64,000 nt of DNA. Source: Ruegeria arenilitoris. GTDB taxonomy: Bacteria > Pseudomonadota > Alphaproteobacteria > Rhodobacterales > Rhodobacteraceae. Of this stretch, positions 46,431 through 56,375 are shown piece by piece. Position numbers and translations under genes: made by a program. Location of the stretch: positions 1 to 64,000 of the forward strand of contig NZ_WQHX01000003.1 in the NCBI RefSeq assembly GCF_013035425.1, in the 5' to 3' direction. Position 1 is the stretch's first letter. Each line of letters opens with the position of its first letter. Under the pieces are notes generated by a model. That model made no database searches, was not told the DNA's origin, and saw only the letters and a list, made by a program, of their open reading frames with translations.

Positions 46431-48221
46431 TCAAATAGTTGCGGTTGCGGCATCCAACCACAGTTGTGCGTCACCTCCCAGCCTTGGGCGAATTTTTTTT
46501 GCTACGTCACTGTGATAATTATTGAGCCACGCGCGTTCATCGCCCGACAACATATCGGCAACGATCAAACGACGGTCGATTGGCACGTATGTCAAGGTGC
46601 GCCAGTTCAGCATCGCACGCTCAACGTCGCCTCCGGGCAGGGTAGGAGCCTTTTCCACAACAACCAGGTTTTCAAGACGAATGCCAAATGCGCCTTCGCG
46701 GTAATAGCCCGGTTCATTTGATAGGATCATTCCCGGTTCCAACGGCACATGGCTGATCCGGGACAGGCGTTGCGGGCCCTCATGCACACTCAGGTAAGTT
46801 CCAACGCCATGACCTACGCCGTGGTTAAAGTCCTGACCAGCGAGCCAAAGAGGCATCCGTGCGATACATTCGATATCCCGCCCTGCCAACCCTACGGGCC
46901 AGCGTAACATTGACATTGCGACCATGCCCTTCAGAACGCGAGTAAAACAGGTTTTCTCCTCGTGACCGACGTCGCCGATTGCGATTGTGCGGGTAATATC
47001 CGTAGTGCCGTCGAGATATTGACCACCGCTGTCGAGCACTAACAGGTGACCATCTTCGAGGCGACTGTCTGTATCCTCAGTTACCCGGTAGTGCATGATA
47101 GCTCCGTTCGGACCCGTGCCAGCAATCGTGTCGAACGAGATGTCTTGCAGAGCATTGTCGCGGCGGCGACTTTCCTCCAATCGGGTGACCACCTGTGTCT
47201 CTGTTATGCTGCCGGGCGGTTGCGCGTCCAGCCAGCACAGCAACTCGACCACTGCCGCAGCATCGCGTAAGTGTGCTTCTGCCGTTCCTTCGATCTCGGC
47301 TTCGTTCTTTCGCGCCTTTGGAAGAACGCATGGGTCGCCGCCGTCCACCATCCGATCTCCCAGAATATCTCCAACGATCTGAGGCACTGTTCCCGGATCA
47401 ACTTGCACGTTACCCGTCAGTGAACCAACTGCATCAAGGAAAGTGTCCGGCTCGTGAAGATGAATGCGGGGAGCCAATGCTCCGTCGAGATTATTGAGTT
47501 TTTTTGGTGCCATAAACAGATCGACATGCCCGTCTGCGCGTAGAATAGCAAATCCATGCGCAACAGGGTTGTAGGCAATGTCTGCGCCACGGATGTTCAA
47601 CAGCCACATAATCGAGTCCGGCAGAGTTATGATGGCCGCGACATTCCCTGCTTTTTGAAGGCTTGATGCCAGCCGGGAAATTTTGCTTTCCGAGGTTTCG
47701 CCAGCAAACTCGATGGGATGAGACTTAACTGGCTGCATCGGTGGCGCCGGCTGACCCTTCCAGATGCGATCCACCAAATTGCTGCAGCGAACCAGTTCAA
47801 TGCCTGTGCCATCCAGCTCTTTCTGTGCGCCCGAGATTTGGCCGACCGAGTGCAGCCACGGGTCGAATCCTACTTTACCACCATCAGGTAAATGTTGTTT
47901 CAGCCAAGCACTCAGGCTGACCTCGGGCCAAGGCACAGGTGTGAAATCGCCCGCTACCTGCGCTTTGACCTGTGTTCGATAGCGCCCGTCGACAAAAACC
48001 CCGGCGACCTTGGATAAAACAGCACAAAATCCAGCAGATCCGGTGAACCCTGTTAACCACGCAAGACGCTCGTCCCTTGGCGCAACGTATTCGCCTTGAT
48101 GGGCATCTGCGCGTGGGACCAGAAAACCGTCAAGCTCCTCATTCGAAATCTCGTCCCGCAATGCAGCCAGCCGTGGGGGGCCTTGGTCAGGTCGCGCGGT
48201 CGCCGCAAATGACTGAAACAT
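46431..48221 (-). CDS. Xaa-Pro aminopeptidase (M24B family)
   Basis: A 596-residue three-domain aminopeptidase P-type enzyme, the long form. The C-terminal pita-bread domain holds the dinuclear metal ligands: LVLDSGGQYLDGTTDITRT (two Asp), NHGVGHGVGTYLSVHEGP (His), ILSNEPGYYREG (Glu) and GIRLENLVV (Glu). It removes N-terminal residues preceding proline in the cytoplasm. AAGGAG precedes the ATG. The 243 bases upstream, toward cobT, hold nothing recognisable. Confidence 0.92.
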   Translation of the reverse strand: MFQSFAATARPDQGPPRLAALRDEISNEELDGFLVPRADAHQGEYVAPRDERLAWLTGFTGSAGFCAVLSKVAGVFVDGRYRTQVKAQVAGDFTPVPWPEVSLSAWLKQHLPDGGKVGFDPWLHSVGQISGAQKELDGTGIELVRCSNLVDRIWKGQPAPPMQPVKSHPIEFAGETSESKISRLASSLQKAGNVAAIITLPDSIMWLLNIRGADIAYNPVAHGFAILRADGHVDLFMAPKKLNNLDGALAPRIHLHEPDTFLDAVGSLTGNVQVDPGTVPQIVGDILGDRMVDGGDPCVLPKARKNEAEIEGTAEAHLRDAAAVVELLCWLDAQPPGSITETQVVTRLEESRRRDNALQDISFDTIAGTGPNGAIMHYRVTEDTDSRLEDGHLLVLDSGGQYLDGTTDITRTIAIGDVGHEEKTCFTRVLKGMVAMSMLRWPVGLAGRDIECIARMPLWLAGQDFNHGVGHGVGTYLSVHEGPQRLSRISHVPLEPGMILSNEPGYYREGAFGIRLENLVVVEKAPTLPGGDVERAMLNWRTLTYVPIDRRLIVADMLSGDERAWLNNYHSDVAKKIRPRLGGDAQLWLDAATATI

Positions 48222-48464
48222 TGGGGGTCTCCTTTAAATCTAATGTGTTGGAAACTGAGGGGTACTCGGCAAAAAGTCCAGATTGAGATACTGACATGCA
48301 TCAAAATTTGGGCGTATTTGACTGCCAAATATAAGCGCCTGACCCATGTTAGGTAAGCTCGCGGTCATCTTTCTTTCTTGTGCCAACAGATCGTTCGCCT
48401 GTAGTCGCGCAACCAGTTAAAAAGGCAGCAAAACTAAGGAAAATAAGTCACAGACAAGAAAGAT

Positions 48465-50342
48465 TCAACTCGCCCGTTTCATCCCCATGACACGTGCTCG
48501 AGCACGCGGGTCGCTGTCGAAAAGTGCAGCCAGCTGTTCGGTCATGGCCCCTGCAAGTTGTTCGACATCGGTGATCGTGACGGCGCGGTCATAATACCGC
48601 GTCACGTCATGGCCGATGCCGATGGCCAGCAATTCCACCATTTGGCGTTTTTCCACCATAGCGATCACGTCCCGCAGGTGCTTCTCCAGATAATTTGCCG
48701 GGTTGACACTGAGGGTAGAGTCATCAACTGGGGCACCATCAGAGATCACCATCAGAATTTTCCGTGCTTCACGACGTGCCAGCATTCGCCGATGCGCCCA
48801 TTCCAGTGCCTCACCGTCGATGTTTTCCTTTAGCAGGCCTTCCTTCATCATCAGGCCAAGGTTGGGTCGCGCCCGCCTCCAAGGTGCATCAGCACCTTTG
48901 TAGATAATGTGGCGGAGGTCGTTCAAACGTCCGGGCTGTTGTGGGCGGCCGTCATTCAACCAAGCTTCCCGCGCCTGTCCACCTTTCCAGGCGCGTGTGG
49001 TAAAGCCCAAAATCTCAACTTTTACGTTGCACCGTTCCAGTGTCCGCGCAAGAACGTCGGCGCAAATTGCAGCGATCGAGATCGGACGGCCACGCATCGA
49101 ACCCGAATTGTCCAAAAGCAACGTGACGACAGTATCGCGGAATTCGGTATCTTTCTCGACCTTGAAGCTTAGCGGCGTGGTCGGGTTTGCAACAACACGG
49201 GCTAGGCGGCCAGCGTCCAGAATACCTTCTTCGCGGTCGAATTCCCAGCTGCGGTTCTGCTGAGCCTGCAAGCGGCGTTGCAACTTGTTCGCCAACCGGC
49301 TGACGGCTCCCTTAAGCGGCTCAAGCTGTTGGTCAAGATAAGCCCTTAACCGCTCTAGCTCGGCAGGTTCTGCCAAATCTTCAGCAGCGATTTCTTCGTC
49401 ATAGGTATTCAAATAAACCTTGTAGTCCGGATCAGCTTCGGAAGCCGGTGGTGGAGCAGGCGGTTCCAACGGTGCTTCACCGTCGGGCATCTCGGCTTCC
49501 TCTCCCATTTCATCCTCGGCCATCTCATCCATCGAGACCTGAGCCTGAGACTGATCTTGCTGCTCTTCCTGCGTCTGTTCTGGATTTGCGTCGGCGTCTT
49601 GTTCGTCCTGATCATCTTGACCGGTGCTGTCTGGATCAGGTTGCTCTTCAGCATCATCTTCAGCCTGGTCTTCCTGCTCGTCATCCAATTCATCGGGGTC
49701 TTCGCCCAATTGGTCGCCATAACCCAGATCTTTGATCATCTGCCGTGCGAACTTCGCGAATTCGGTCTGATCCGAGAGAATGTCCTGCAAGTTGTCCAAA
49801 GTGCCGCCGGCTTGTTCTTCGATAAAGCCGCGCCACAGGTTCATTATGTTTTCTGCCGCAGGAGGCAAATCGCGCCCTGTTGCGAGATGCCTGATCAGAT
49901 ACCCCGCAGCAACCGACAGTGGTGCGTCGGCAGGCTGCTTGCATTGGTCATAACCTCGACGGATCGCTTCGTTGCCGATTTTGACGTCGATATTCGACGC
50001 CGTACCGGGCATATCGCGGGCGCCCATAGCCTCGCACCTGGCAACTTCCATTGCCTCGTACAAATCACGGGCCATGTCACCCGGAGGCGCATAGCGAGCA
50101 TGGGTCGCGTCGTCGTGGTACTTACGCTGCAATGCAAGGGCGTCGGCGGTTCCTCTGGCCAACAACACCTCTTCGCGCGTCATTCGGCGGCTAACCTGGG
50201 GCAGGCGCATCGACTCGCCCGACATACCAGACGGGTCAACCGTATATGTGACCGAAAGCTCGGGATCATCGGCCATGACCTTGGTGGCTTCGGCCAACGC
50301 TCTCTTGAAAGGATCGGCAGGGTTGTCGTTCGGTTTGCTCAT
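48465..50342 (-). CDS. cobT: Cobaltochelatase subunit CobT
   Basis: A 625-residue subunit of the aerobic CobN-CobS-CobT cobalt chelatase that inserts Co(II) into hydrogenobyrinate a,c-diamide. The middle has a very acidic stretch ([20 protein letters not shown]) typical of CobT, followed by a C-terminal VWA domain with the MIDAS motif [15 protein letters not shown] near residue 415. It is co-oriented with cobS, but a racemase-family gene lies between and overlaps cobT by four bases. CobN is not in the window. Confidence 0.93.
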   Translation of the reverse strand: MSKPNDNPADPFKRALAEATKVMADDPELSVTYTVDPSGMSGESMRLPQVSRRMTREEVLLARGTADALALQRKYHDDATHARYAPPGDMARDLYEAMEVARCEAMGARDMPGTASNIDVKIGNEAIRRGYDQCKQPADAPLSVAAGYLIRHLATGRDLPPAAENIMNLWRGFIEEQAGGTLDNLQDILSDQTEFAKFARQMIKDLGYGDQLGEDPDELDDEQEDQAEDDAEEQPDPDSTGQDDQDEQDADANPEQTQEEQQDQSQAQVSMDEMAEDEMGEEAEMPDGEAPLEPPAPPPASEADPDYKVYLNTYDEEIAAEDLAEPAELERLRAYLDQQLEPLKGAVSRLANKLQRRLQAQQNRSWEFDREEGILDAGRLARVVANPTTPLSFKVEKDTEFRDTVVTLLLDNSGSMRGRPISIAAICADVLARTLERCNVKVEILGFTTRAWKGGQAREAWLNDGRPQQPGRLNDLRHIIYKGADAPWRRARPNLGLMMKEGLLKENIDGEALEWAHRRMLARREARKILMVISDGAPVDDSTLSVNPANYLEKHLRDVIAMVEKRQMVELLAIGIGHDVTRYYDRAVTITDVEQLAGAMTEQLAALFDSDPRARARVMGMKRAS

Positions 50343-51040
50343 ATGTCGGCCCCTGCTTCTTTCAACGTTGTTTCGTCGGTCGCCAAACGCGCTAGTACAT
50401 CGACATGTACATCAAGCGCATCAATCACCTTATATCCGGGTTTTTGACCATCAAATGCGAGATTCAAATCTGTTCCTGCTAATACAATCGCATCAGCTCC
50501 GAGATCATCCACCATTCGACGACCAGCGTCCAAAAACAGCTCGCGATTCTGATCTGAGCAGCGACCCTCAACAGCCATATCCTGATAGATCTGTCCCAAA
50601 GTCTCAATCTCGTCTTCAAAAGTCAAAGCACGCGTTTGTTGGAGCTGGCCATAAAGTTTGGTCTGCATCACGACACGAGTACCTAAAAGCCCCACAGTGT
50701 CATAACCCTTTGAGGCAAAGTAACCGTCCAAAGGTTTCACGGCTGAGATCATCGGCAACGATGAGCGTTTGACGGTTTCATCATAGCAAAAATGTCCTCC
50801 CAGCGAGGTAATTGCAACGCAGTCAGCTCCTGCAGCCTTGAGTCGGTTTATTAGCTCCGAATAGACTTTGGCCTGTTTGACTTTTTCATCAGCCAAACTG
50901 TTTCGGATCAATTCTTGAACGTCCGCATGCACAATGGTCAAATCCAGTGATCGACCTCGCGAAGCCACCGCAGTACTCAGCCGTTGATAGTACACTACTG
51001 TCGCTGCAACTCCAATTCCGCCGATTAAGCCAATATGCAC
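50339..51040 (-). CDS. Aspartate/glutamate racemase-family protein lacking both catalytic cysteines
   Basis: A 233-residue Asp/Glu racemase superfamily protein ([21 protein letters not shown]). In active racemases the catalytic cysteines lie in CNTAHF.YDE and GCTEIPL; here the equivalent stretches read [11 protein letters not shown] and AGTDLNL, so both are replaced. A nearby Cys (HFCYDE) is three residues past the normal histidine and unlikely to substitute. It may be an isomerase with other chemistry, a binding protein or a regulator. It is wedged between cobS and cobT (12-base gap and ATGA overlap), so it is co-expressed with the chelatase. Confidence 0.75.
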   Translation of the reverse strand: MHIGLIGGIGVAATVVYYQRLSTAVASRGRSLDLTIVHADVQELIRNSLADEKVKQAKVYSELINRLKAAGADCVAITSLGGHFCYDETVKRSSLPMISAVKPLDGYFASKGYDTVGLLGTRVVMQTKLYGQLQQTRALTFEDEIETLGQIYQDMAVEGRCSDQNRELFLDAGRRMVDDLGADAIVLAGTDLNLAFDGQKPGYKVIDALDVHVDVLARLATDETTLKEAGADI

Positions 51041-51052
51041 GGCGGCCTCCTG

Positions 51053-52039
51053 TTACCCCAAGCTCGCGCTGGCCGCGCTTTCCGGCAGCTCTTCATCAAA
51101 GCATCGCTGATAGAACTCTGCCACGGTTTGGCGTTCCAGTTCGTCACATTTGTTCAGAAAGGACAGACGGAAGGCGTAGCCCACGTTGCGAAAGATTTCG
51201 GCGTTTTGCGCCCAATTAATGACCGTACGGGGGCTCATAACCGTAGACAGGTCTCCGTTCATGAAAGCGGTTCGCGTCAAATCAGCGACGGTCACCATCT
51301 GGCTAACAGTTTTTCGGCCCTTTTCGGTATTATAGTTTGGTGCTTTGGAAAGCACGATCATCGTCTCGGCGTCGTGACTGAGATAGTTCAAGGTCGAGAC
51401 CAACGACCAACGGTCCATCTGAGCTTGGTTGATTTGCTGTGTGCCGTGATACAGGCCGGTGGTGTCGCCCAAGCCCACCGTGTTTGCTGTGGCGAACAGG
51501 CGGAAGTTCGGGTTCGGCGTAATGATTTCATTCTGATCAAGAAGGGTTAGCTTCCCATCATGCTCCAACACGCGCTGGATCACGAACATTACATCGGCGC
51601 GCCCTGCATCGTATTCATCAAAGACAATCGCCACTGGATTGCGCAAAGCCCAAGGCAGAATACCTTCATGGAATTCAGTGACCTGTTTGCCATCGCGTAG
51701 CTTGATCGCGTCTTTACCGATTAGGTCGATACGGCTGATATGACTGTCCAGGTTCACACGAACTGCAGGCCAGTTCAAACGCGCGGCCACTTGTTCAATG
51801 TGGGTCGACTTACCAGTGCCATGGTAACCTTGGATCATCACCCTGCGATTGTGCGCAAAGCCAGCCAGAATCGCCAATGTGGTTTCAGGATCGAATTTAT
51901 AGGTATGGTCAATGACGGGCACGCGGTCGCTTGCTTCTGCGAAACCTTTGACAGTCATATCGCTGTCAATACCAAACACCTCACGGACCGAGATATCTTC
52001 GGTCGGTTTTGCGTTGATGTCGATCGATCCGTCAGCCAT
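51053..52039 (-). CDS. cobS: Cobaltochelatase subunit CobS
   Basis: A 328-residue AAA+ ATPase of the cobalt chelatase. The Walker A motif is [17 protein letters not shown] near residue 92, Walker [12 protein letters not shown], and sensor regions [19 protein letters not shown] and MDRWSLVS follow. It forms a complex with CobT that powers CobN. AAGGA lies nine bases before the ATG. It starts the cobS-racemase-cobT set, and length is standard. Confidence 0.94.
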   Translation of the reverse strand: MADGSIDINAKPTEDISVREVFGIDSDMTVKGFAEASDRVPVIDHTYKFDPETTLAILAGFAHNRRVMIQGYHGTGKSTHIEQVAARLNWPAVRVNLDSHISRIDLIGKDAIKLRDGKQVTEFHEGILPWALRNPVAIVFDEYDAGRADVMFVIQRVLEHDGKLTLLDQNEIITPNPNFRLFATANTVGLGDTTGLYHGTQQINQAQMDRWSLVSTLNYLSHDAETMIVLSKAPNYNTEKGRKTVSQMVTVADLTRTAFMNGDLSTVMSPRTVINWAQNAEIFRNVGYAFRLSFLNKCDELERQTVAEFYQRCFDEELPESAASASLG

Positions 52040-52225
52040 GCGCCTAGTCCTTATCCTTTGGCCCGTTCAGGGAGTTTGAACCTGTGTGTGGTGCAACATA
52101 TTGCGGGGAAGGGCAAGGGAAAGCGGCGCATTCGACATAGTGACTGTAAGCTGACCTGATCCACGAGTTACGTCGTTTGGGTCGATTGCTCTTGAACACC
52201 TGTTAAAATTGCTTTCTTTGCCGTA

Positions 52226-53794
52226 ATGCAACTTAAACGGAAATTTTCTGTGTACTCTATGCGTTCAACAAAAGCGGCCTTACAAAGGATTTCTTTCGAC
52301 TCCAACGCTCTTTTTTGGTGCGCATTGATTATTGTTGCGACCTCGCTGAGGCTTTTTCATTTGGGAAGTGAAAGCTTGTGGAATGATGAGCTTGCCAGCT
52401 GGGCGTTCAGTAAAGTTGACTCCTTGGGCCAAGTTATTGAGTTGACAAAAAGAGACGTCCACCCTCCGGTTTATCAAGTTTTTCTTTATTTTTGGATCAA
52501 ACTTGCTGGCGACACCGAGATCGCGTTACGGTTGCCAGCTGCAATTGCTGGTGTGTGGGCCGTAGCGTTTTTGCTATTGTTGGGTCGGCGCCTTTACACA
52601 CCACAGGTCGCCGGGCTTTCGGCATTATTGCTCGCAGTTTCATGGACCCCGATATACTACTCACAAGAAGGCCGGGCCTACAGCCTTTTGATGCTAGGCG
52701 CGATTGCGACAAGCTATTACTGGGTGAAAGTATTTTTTGAAACACGCTACTGCGGTCAAAAAGTACGGCCATACGATGTTGTATGTCTCGCCGTGTGGTC
52801 CGTTGCAATGGTCTACCTGCATTACTTTGGCGTTTTACTTGTTGGTATACAGGTTTTAGGAGCCTTTTTTATCGGATGGAGACACAGAGAGTTACAACTT
52901 TCTGCTTTTGCTTTATCGCTGGTGGTTTTGATATCTTTCGCTCCCTGGGTTCCAGTAATGCTATCGCATAGCGGCAAGGAAATGTCGCATCTTGCCGCGC
53001 CGAATTCCTGGGCGGCATTGCAAGATTTTATGAAATTTGCCTTTGATCGGACAAATGCTTTCTCTGTGATACCTGTACTGGCAATTCTGTCTTTTCCAGT
53101 ATTGTTGTGGACGCAGAAAACACCAGAAGGTCCAGAAGTTTCTGGATTTGTAGCGAATTACCGGGACTTACTCCTAGTGCTTTGGTTTGTTTTACCATTT
53201 CTTATGGCGTTGGTGATTTCTCATTTGATAACGCCAGTCTGGCATAAGCGAAATCTGATAATAGTCGTTCCACCAATCTATTTAATGGTTGCAGCTTCCA
53301 TTTGGTCGCTTCCCAAACGATCAGTCACCACTGTCCTATCTGTTTTGGTTCTGCTTTCAGCATTCTACAGCGTCGGATTCAAAGGTAGGTATTACAGCAA
53401 GACAAAAAAGACGCAATTTAGAGAAGCCATTGAATTTGTTTGTGAAAGATACAAAAGAGAGCCAGTGCTTTTTTATGCGTTGGAGGCACGCTATCTGGAA
53501 TACTACGACGATGAATGTGATTTGGCAGAAAAGTTGGTTGGGCCATTCGGATCTGCTGGAGACGTTCAAAACGTCAAGCAATTGCTCAGTGAAATGGATG
53601 TTGAACGGTTTTGGTACATAAGCGCGCACAGAAAGCCTAACCCAGTGTTTCTGCAATACTTGAGCGATAATTTTGATGAGATAGAGGCAAAAGAACATCG
53701 TGGGACCCGCAGCATTCTGATGCAGCGAAGAAAGTCTATGGGTGTTTCTGCAATATCATCCGGTGATCAGAACGGTTTTGGATTTTCCAATTAG
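52226..53794 (+). CDS. GT39-type (PMT_2) membrane glycosyltransferase
   Basis: A 522-residue polytopic membrane protein with about ten to twelve helices. LWNDELASW in the first periplasmic loop carries the Asp-Glu catalytic pair of GT39/ArnT-like enzymes, and RDVHPPVYQVFLY is the companion motif. A soluble C-terminal part of about 120 residues follows (ARYLEYYDDECDLAEKLVG). Such enzymes transfer sugars from polyprenyl-phosphate donors to protein or lipid A. The ATG at 52226 has little Shine-Dalgarno support; one 11 codons later is equally possible. It interrupts the usual cobS/J-protein neighbourhood. Confidence 0.85.
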   Translation: MQLKRKFSVYSMRSTKAALQRISFDSNALFWCALIIVATSLRLFHLGSESLWNDELASWAFSKVDSLGQVIELTKRDVHPPVYQVFLYFWIKLAGDTEIALRLPAAIAGVWAVAFLLLLGRRLYTPQVAGLSALLLAVSWTPIYYSQEGRAYSLLMLGAIATSYYWVKVFFETRYCGQKVRPYDVVCLAVWSVAMVYLHYFGVLLVGIQVLGAFFIGWRHRELQLSAFALSLVVLISFAPWVPVMLSHSGKEMSHLAAPNSWAALQDFMKFAFDRTNAFSVIPVLAILSFPVLLWTQKTPEGPEVSGFVANYRDLLLVLWFVLPFLMALVISHLITPVWHKRNLIIVVPPIYLMVAASIWSLPKRSVTTVLSVLVLLSAFYSVGFKGRYYSKTKKTQFREAIEFVCERYKREPVLFYALEARYLEYYDDECDLAEKLVGPFGSAGDVQNVKQLLSEMDVERFWYISAHRKPNPVFLQYLSDNFDEIEAKEHRGTRSILMQRRKSMGVSAISSGDQNGFGFSN

Positions 53795-53798
53795 AAAA

Positions 53799-54236
53799 TT
53801 ACTCTGATGGCTGAACAGCCAAGAGATACCGCAGTTTAGTCGTGAACGGAAAAGCAGGTTTGTTGTAGTGAGGCGTTGAATCCTCTGGTGGTACTTTGGA
53901 ATTGGTGTGGCCAATGAAAACCGCCACGTTCGCGTCAAAGCAACTTGCCAAGCGGAAAATTACTTCGGAAAAGTAACTGTTTAGGATATATCTGACGTCC
54001 GAAAAAAGCCACCGGCCGAGGTGATGCTTTGAAGTGTGTCCACCTCAACAACACCTATTCTGAAAGCTCTTATCGCGCTTGAAATATTGCGCCAACCTTA
54101 GCCGGCGGTCCGATTTTTCAATGAATGGGAACAGATAAGTGATGGAGTTGCAGGCAAACCGACGGGGTCTTCTGATCGACTCATGAAGTTTGCCATGTCG
54201 CTTTTTTGTAACATGAAAGGCAGTCAAGAATTCCAA
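53799..54236 (-). pseudogene. Broken or recoded reading frame with an internal TGA
   Basis: On the minus strand one frame is protein-like for 145 codons from a TTG at 54236 to TAA at 53799, except for a single TGA at 54047-54045. Before it lies ...RLAQYFKRDKSFQNRCC and after it ...GRWLFSDVRYILNSYFSEV and ...AVFIGHTNSKVPPEDS. No proper start exists upstream (another in-frame stop lies nine codons before the TTG), so a truncated, decaying gene is the simplest reading. No family recognised. A perfect 6-bp stem (54041-54046 with 54018-54023) begins at the TGA itself. The rest of this 650-base gap, toward the Hint gene, is AT-rich and appears non-coding. Confidence 0.35.
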
Positions 54237-54446
54237 TCGAATGGTTTTTCTTCAACGAGAATTAAAATTCATAAAATAATATATCTTATAGAATTGCGCA
54301 CCCTATCGCGTAAGGTGTTGGTGCAGGCATTTTGCAAAGAATCTGGGTGAAGAGTACATGAAAGCCAAAGTCATGAGCGGTGTCTCAACCCAGTCTTACG
54401 CTGGGTTTATCAGCTTAATTTTGCTGAATGCTAAAAGGGTTAGCTG

Positions 54447-55337
54447 ATGCCGTTTGACGCAACGCTACATACTGTGAACACCACTGGTGGCGGAGATCTG
54501 GTTGTACAAGGCTCGACTACGCCCGCGATTATCTCCGGTCTGACTGTGTCGTTTGATGGGGGCGTAACTTTCCAGCCTTATACGTATTTGGGGCAAGGCA
54601 ACTACCGCGGATCAGGCGAATCCGGTGAATTCATTCAGGTAGGTGGTCAAATCTATGCTTGGGATACTGACAATCCCACAGGCCCAATGACCACGGGTAA
54701 CTGGCAAATTGGTGAAACTGAACTTGATCCAACGGACCCACCCTGTTTTGTAGCAGGAACTTTGATCGAGACGGAGTCAGGCCCACGTGCGGTCGAAGAT
54801 TTGGTCGTTGGTGACAGGGTCTGCGTTTCAAACGATGAAACTTTGCCGATTGTTTGGGTCGGGAAGAAAACCCTTAACGCAGATGTTCTACGCGCAAATC
54901 CGAAATTCAGGCCTGTTCACATTCGGCGTGATGCGCTCGGACCAGGACTTCCTAACAGGGATTTATTTGTATCGCCACAGCACAGGATCGTGCTGGATGG
55001 CTGGCGGGCCGAACTTTTGTTTGGTGAGCCGATGGTTTTTTCAGCCGCGGTTCATTTGGTCAATGACAATACGATCCGGCAGGTGCAGCCGGCTGCACCG
55101 GTGGAATACTATCATATCGCATGCCCGCGGCACGCGATATTAAGATCTCATGGTTTAAAGAGTGAGAGTCTGTTTTTAGGTGGCAGGGCCTTAAATTCTT
55201 TTGACCGTTGTGACATCGAAGAATTACGAGCGCTGTTTCCAGAGCTAATTGGGCAAGAGACTGGTGCGCAACGTACTCGGCTACGCTGTCTCAAGCGCCC
55301 GGAGGTTATAGCCCTTCAAGGCATGCTCCCTCACTAA
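54447..55337 (+). CDS. Hint (Hedgehog/intein) domain protein
   Basis: A 296-residue protein. The first 95 residues are Gly/Thr-rich and beta-like; the Hint domain starts at CFVAGTLIETESGPRAVEDL (Cys near residue 100), followed by VSPQHRIVL (His) and YYHIACPRHAILRSHG. This type is very common in roseobacters, often as secreted or surface proteins. No signal peptide is visible; many relatives use C-terminal or RTX-type export, not seen here. AAGGG precedes the ATG. The role is unknown. With the GT39 gene it forms an insertion between cobS and the J-domain gene. Confidence 0.85.
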   Translation: MPFDATLHTVNTTGGGDLVVQGSTTPAIISGLTVSFDGGVTFQPYTYLGQGNYRGSGESGEFIQVGGQIYAWDTDNPTGPMTTGNWQIGETELDPTDPPCFVAGTLIETESGPRAVEDLVVGDRVCVSNDETLPIVWVGKKTLNADVLRANPKFRPVHIRRDALGPGLPNRDLFVSPQHRIVLDGWRAELLFGEPMVFSAAVHLVNDNTIRQVQPAAPVEYYHIACPRHAILRSHGLKSESLFLGGRALNSFDRCDIEELRALFPELIGQETGAQRTRLRCLKRPEVIALQGMLPH

Positions 55338-55343
55338 AGCAGA

Positions 55344-55970
55344 TTACTTAAAGTTGCGGCTGTCCTTAATTTGATCCCAAGCCCAAACAACTTCTTGTAA
55401 TTGTTCTTCCTGCGATCGATCGCCGCCGTTCATATCTGGATGCAGAACTTTGATTAGCTTTTTATAGGCTTTGCGGACTTCGGCTTTGGTCCAGCTGTCG
55501 TTTGCGTCCAGTATCTCTATTGCACGGCGTTCGGTTGGGGGCAGCCGGCGGCCGCCTCCACCGGCGGTACGCCCAGGATTTTTTGTCGCATTTGCACCTA
55601 AAACCTGATGCGGGTCTTCAATGCCCAACCGGGCCCAAGCGCGTGCTTCGGGGTCTCCCATTGGCTTGGTTTCGCGCTCCCACACTTTGTCCTTTGATCG
55701 CTGAGCATTCAACTCAGCCTCGGTTGTGCCGTCAAAGAAGTTCCACTTTTGGTTATATTCACGCACATGCTGTTGGCAGAACCAATAGAAATCATCCAGA
55801 ACATCCGGCGCCTTGGGTGCACGAAACTTTCCCGCCTCTTCGCATCCCTCGTGATCGCAGATTCGGGTTGAAGTCTCGGACGCACCCGACATGCCCCGAC
55901 GCCCGCGCGGTTTCTTTTTCTTAGCGCTGGATACGGACATATCGAATCCAAACGGGTCTGATTTTTCCAT
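55344..55970 (-). CDS. J-domain (DnaJ-like) protein
   Basis: A 208-residue co-chaperone-like protein with its J domain at the C terminus (about 145-208; VRKAYKKLIKVLHPDMNGGD contains the HPD tripeptide). The N terminus is basic (KKKKPRGRRG) and a CX4C-type pair precedes a conserved aromatic stretch (FYWFCQQHVREYN). C-terminal J domains of this kind are conserved in Rhodobacteraceae next to bolA and cobS. AGGAG lies 8 bases before the ATG. Presumably stimulates an Hsp70 ATPase; no client is known. Confidence 0.9.
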   Translation of the reverse strand: MEKSDPFGFDMSVSSAKKKKPRGRRGMSGASETSTRICDHEGCEEAGKFRAPKAPDVLDDFYWFCQQHVREYNQKWNFFDGTTEAELNAQRSKDKVWERETKPMGDPEARAWARLGIEDPHQVLGANATKNPGRTAGGGGRRLPPTERRAIEILDANDSWTKAEVRKAYKKLIKVLHPDMNGGDRSQEEQLQEVVWAWDQIKDSRNFK

Positions 55971-56078
55971 TGGCCTGCTCCTGAGAACGCGTCTTTTCGA
56001 CTCGGAGGCAGCAGTTTAACGTAAGGGCCAGAGAGTAGAAGAGGGAAGCGGCAAAATTTTTTGCTGCCAAGCAAAAAA

Positions 56079-56333
56079 ATGAGCATTACTGACGAAATTC
56101 GCGCTCGCTTACAGGCGACTTTTGACCCAAGCGAGCTGGATGTGATCGATGACAGTGAAAGCCACAGAGGCCACGCAGGGTTTCGAGAAGGTGGCGAGAG
56201 CCATTTCAATGTCCGCATTCGCTCTGAGGCGTTTCAAGGTCAATCACGTGTCGCCCGTCATCGAGCCGTACACGCCGCGCTCGGGGACGTGGTTCCGCGC
56301 ATTCATGCGCTGGCCTTGGACATCGATGTTTGA
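56079..56333 (+). CDS. bolA: BolA-family protein
   Basis: An 84-residue BolA-like protein (MSITDEIRARLQATFDPSEL, DDSESHRGHAG, SHFNVRIRSEAFQGQSRVARHRAVHAAL, HALALDIDV). The RVXRHR helix and the C-terminal ALALD strand are family hallmarks. BolA proteins pair with monothiol glutaredoxins in Fe-S cluster handling. No Shine-Dalgarno precedes this ATG; a TTG at 56061 in the same frame is an alternative start. It diverges from the J-domain gene. Confidence 0.9.
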   Translation: MSITDEIRARLQATFDPSELDVIDDSESHRGHAGFREGGESHFNVRIRSEAFQGQSRVARHRAVHAALGDVVPRIHALALDIDV

Positions 56334-56375
56334 GAGGCTGGGTGAGAAACTCTATCGGAAAGGCGACGATCTGCA

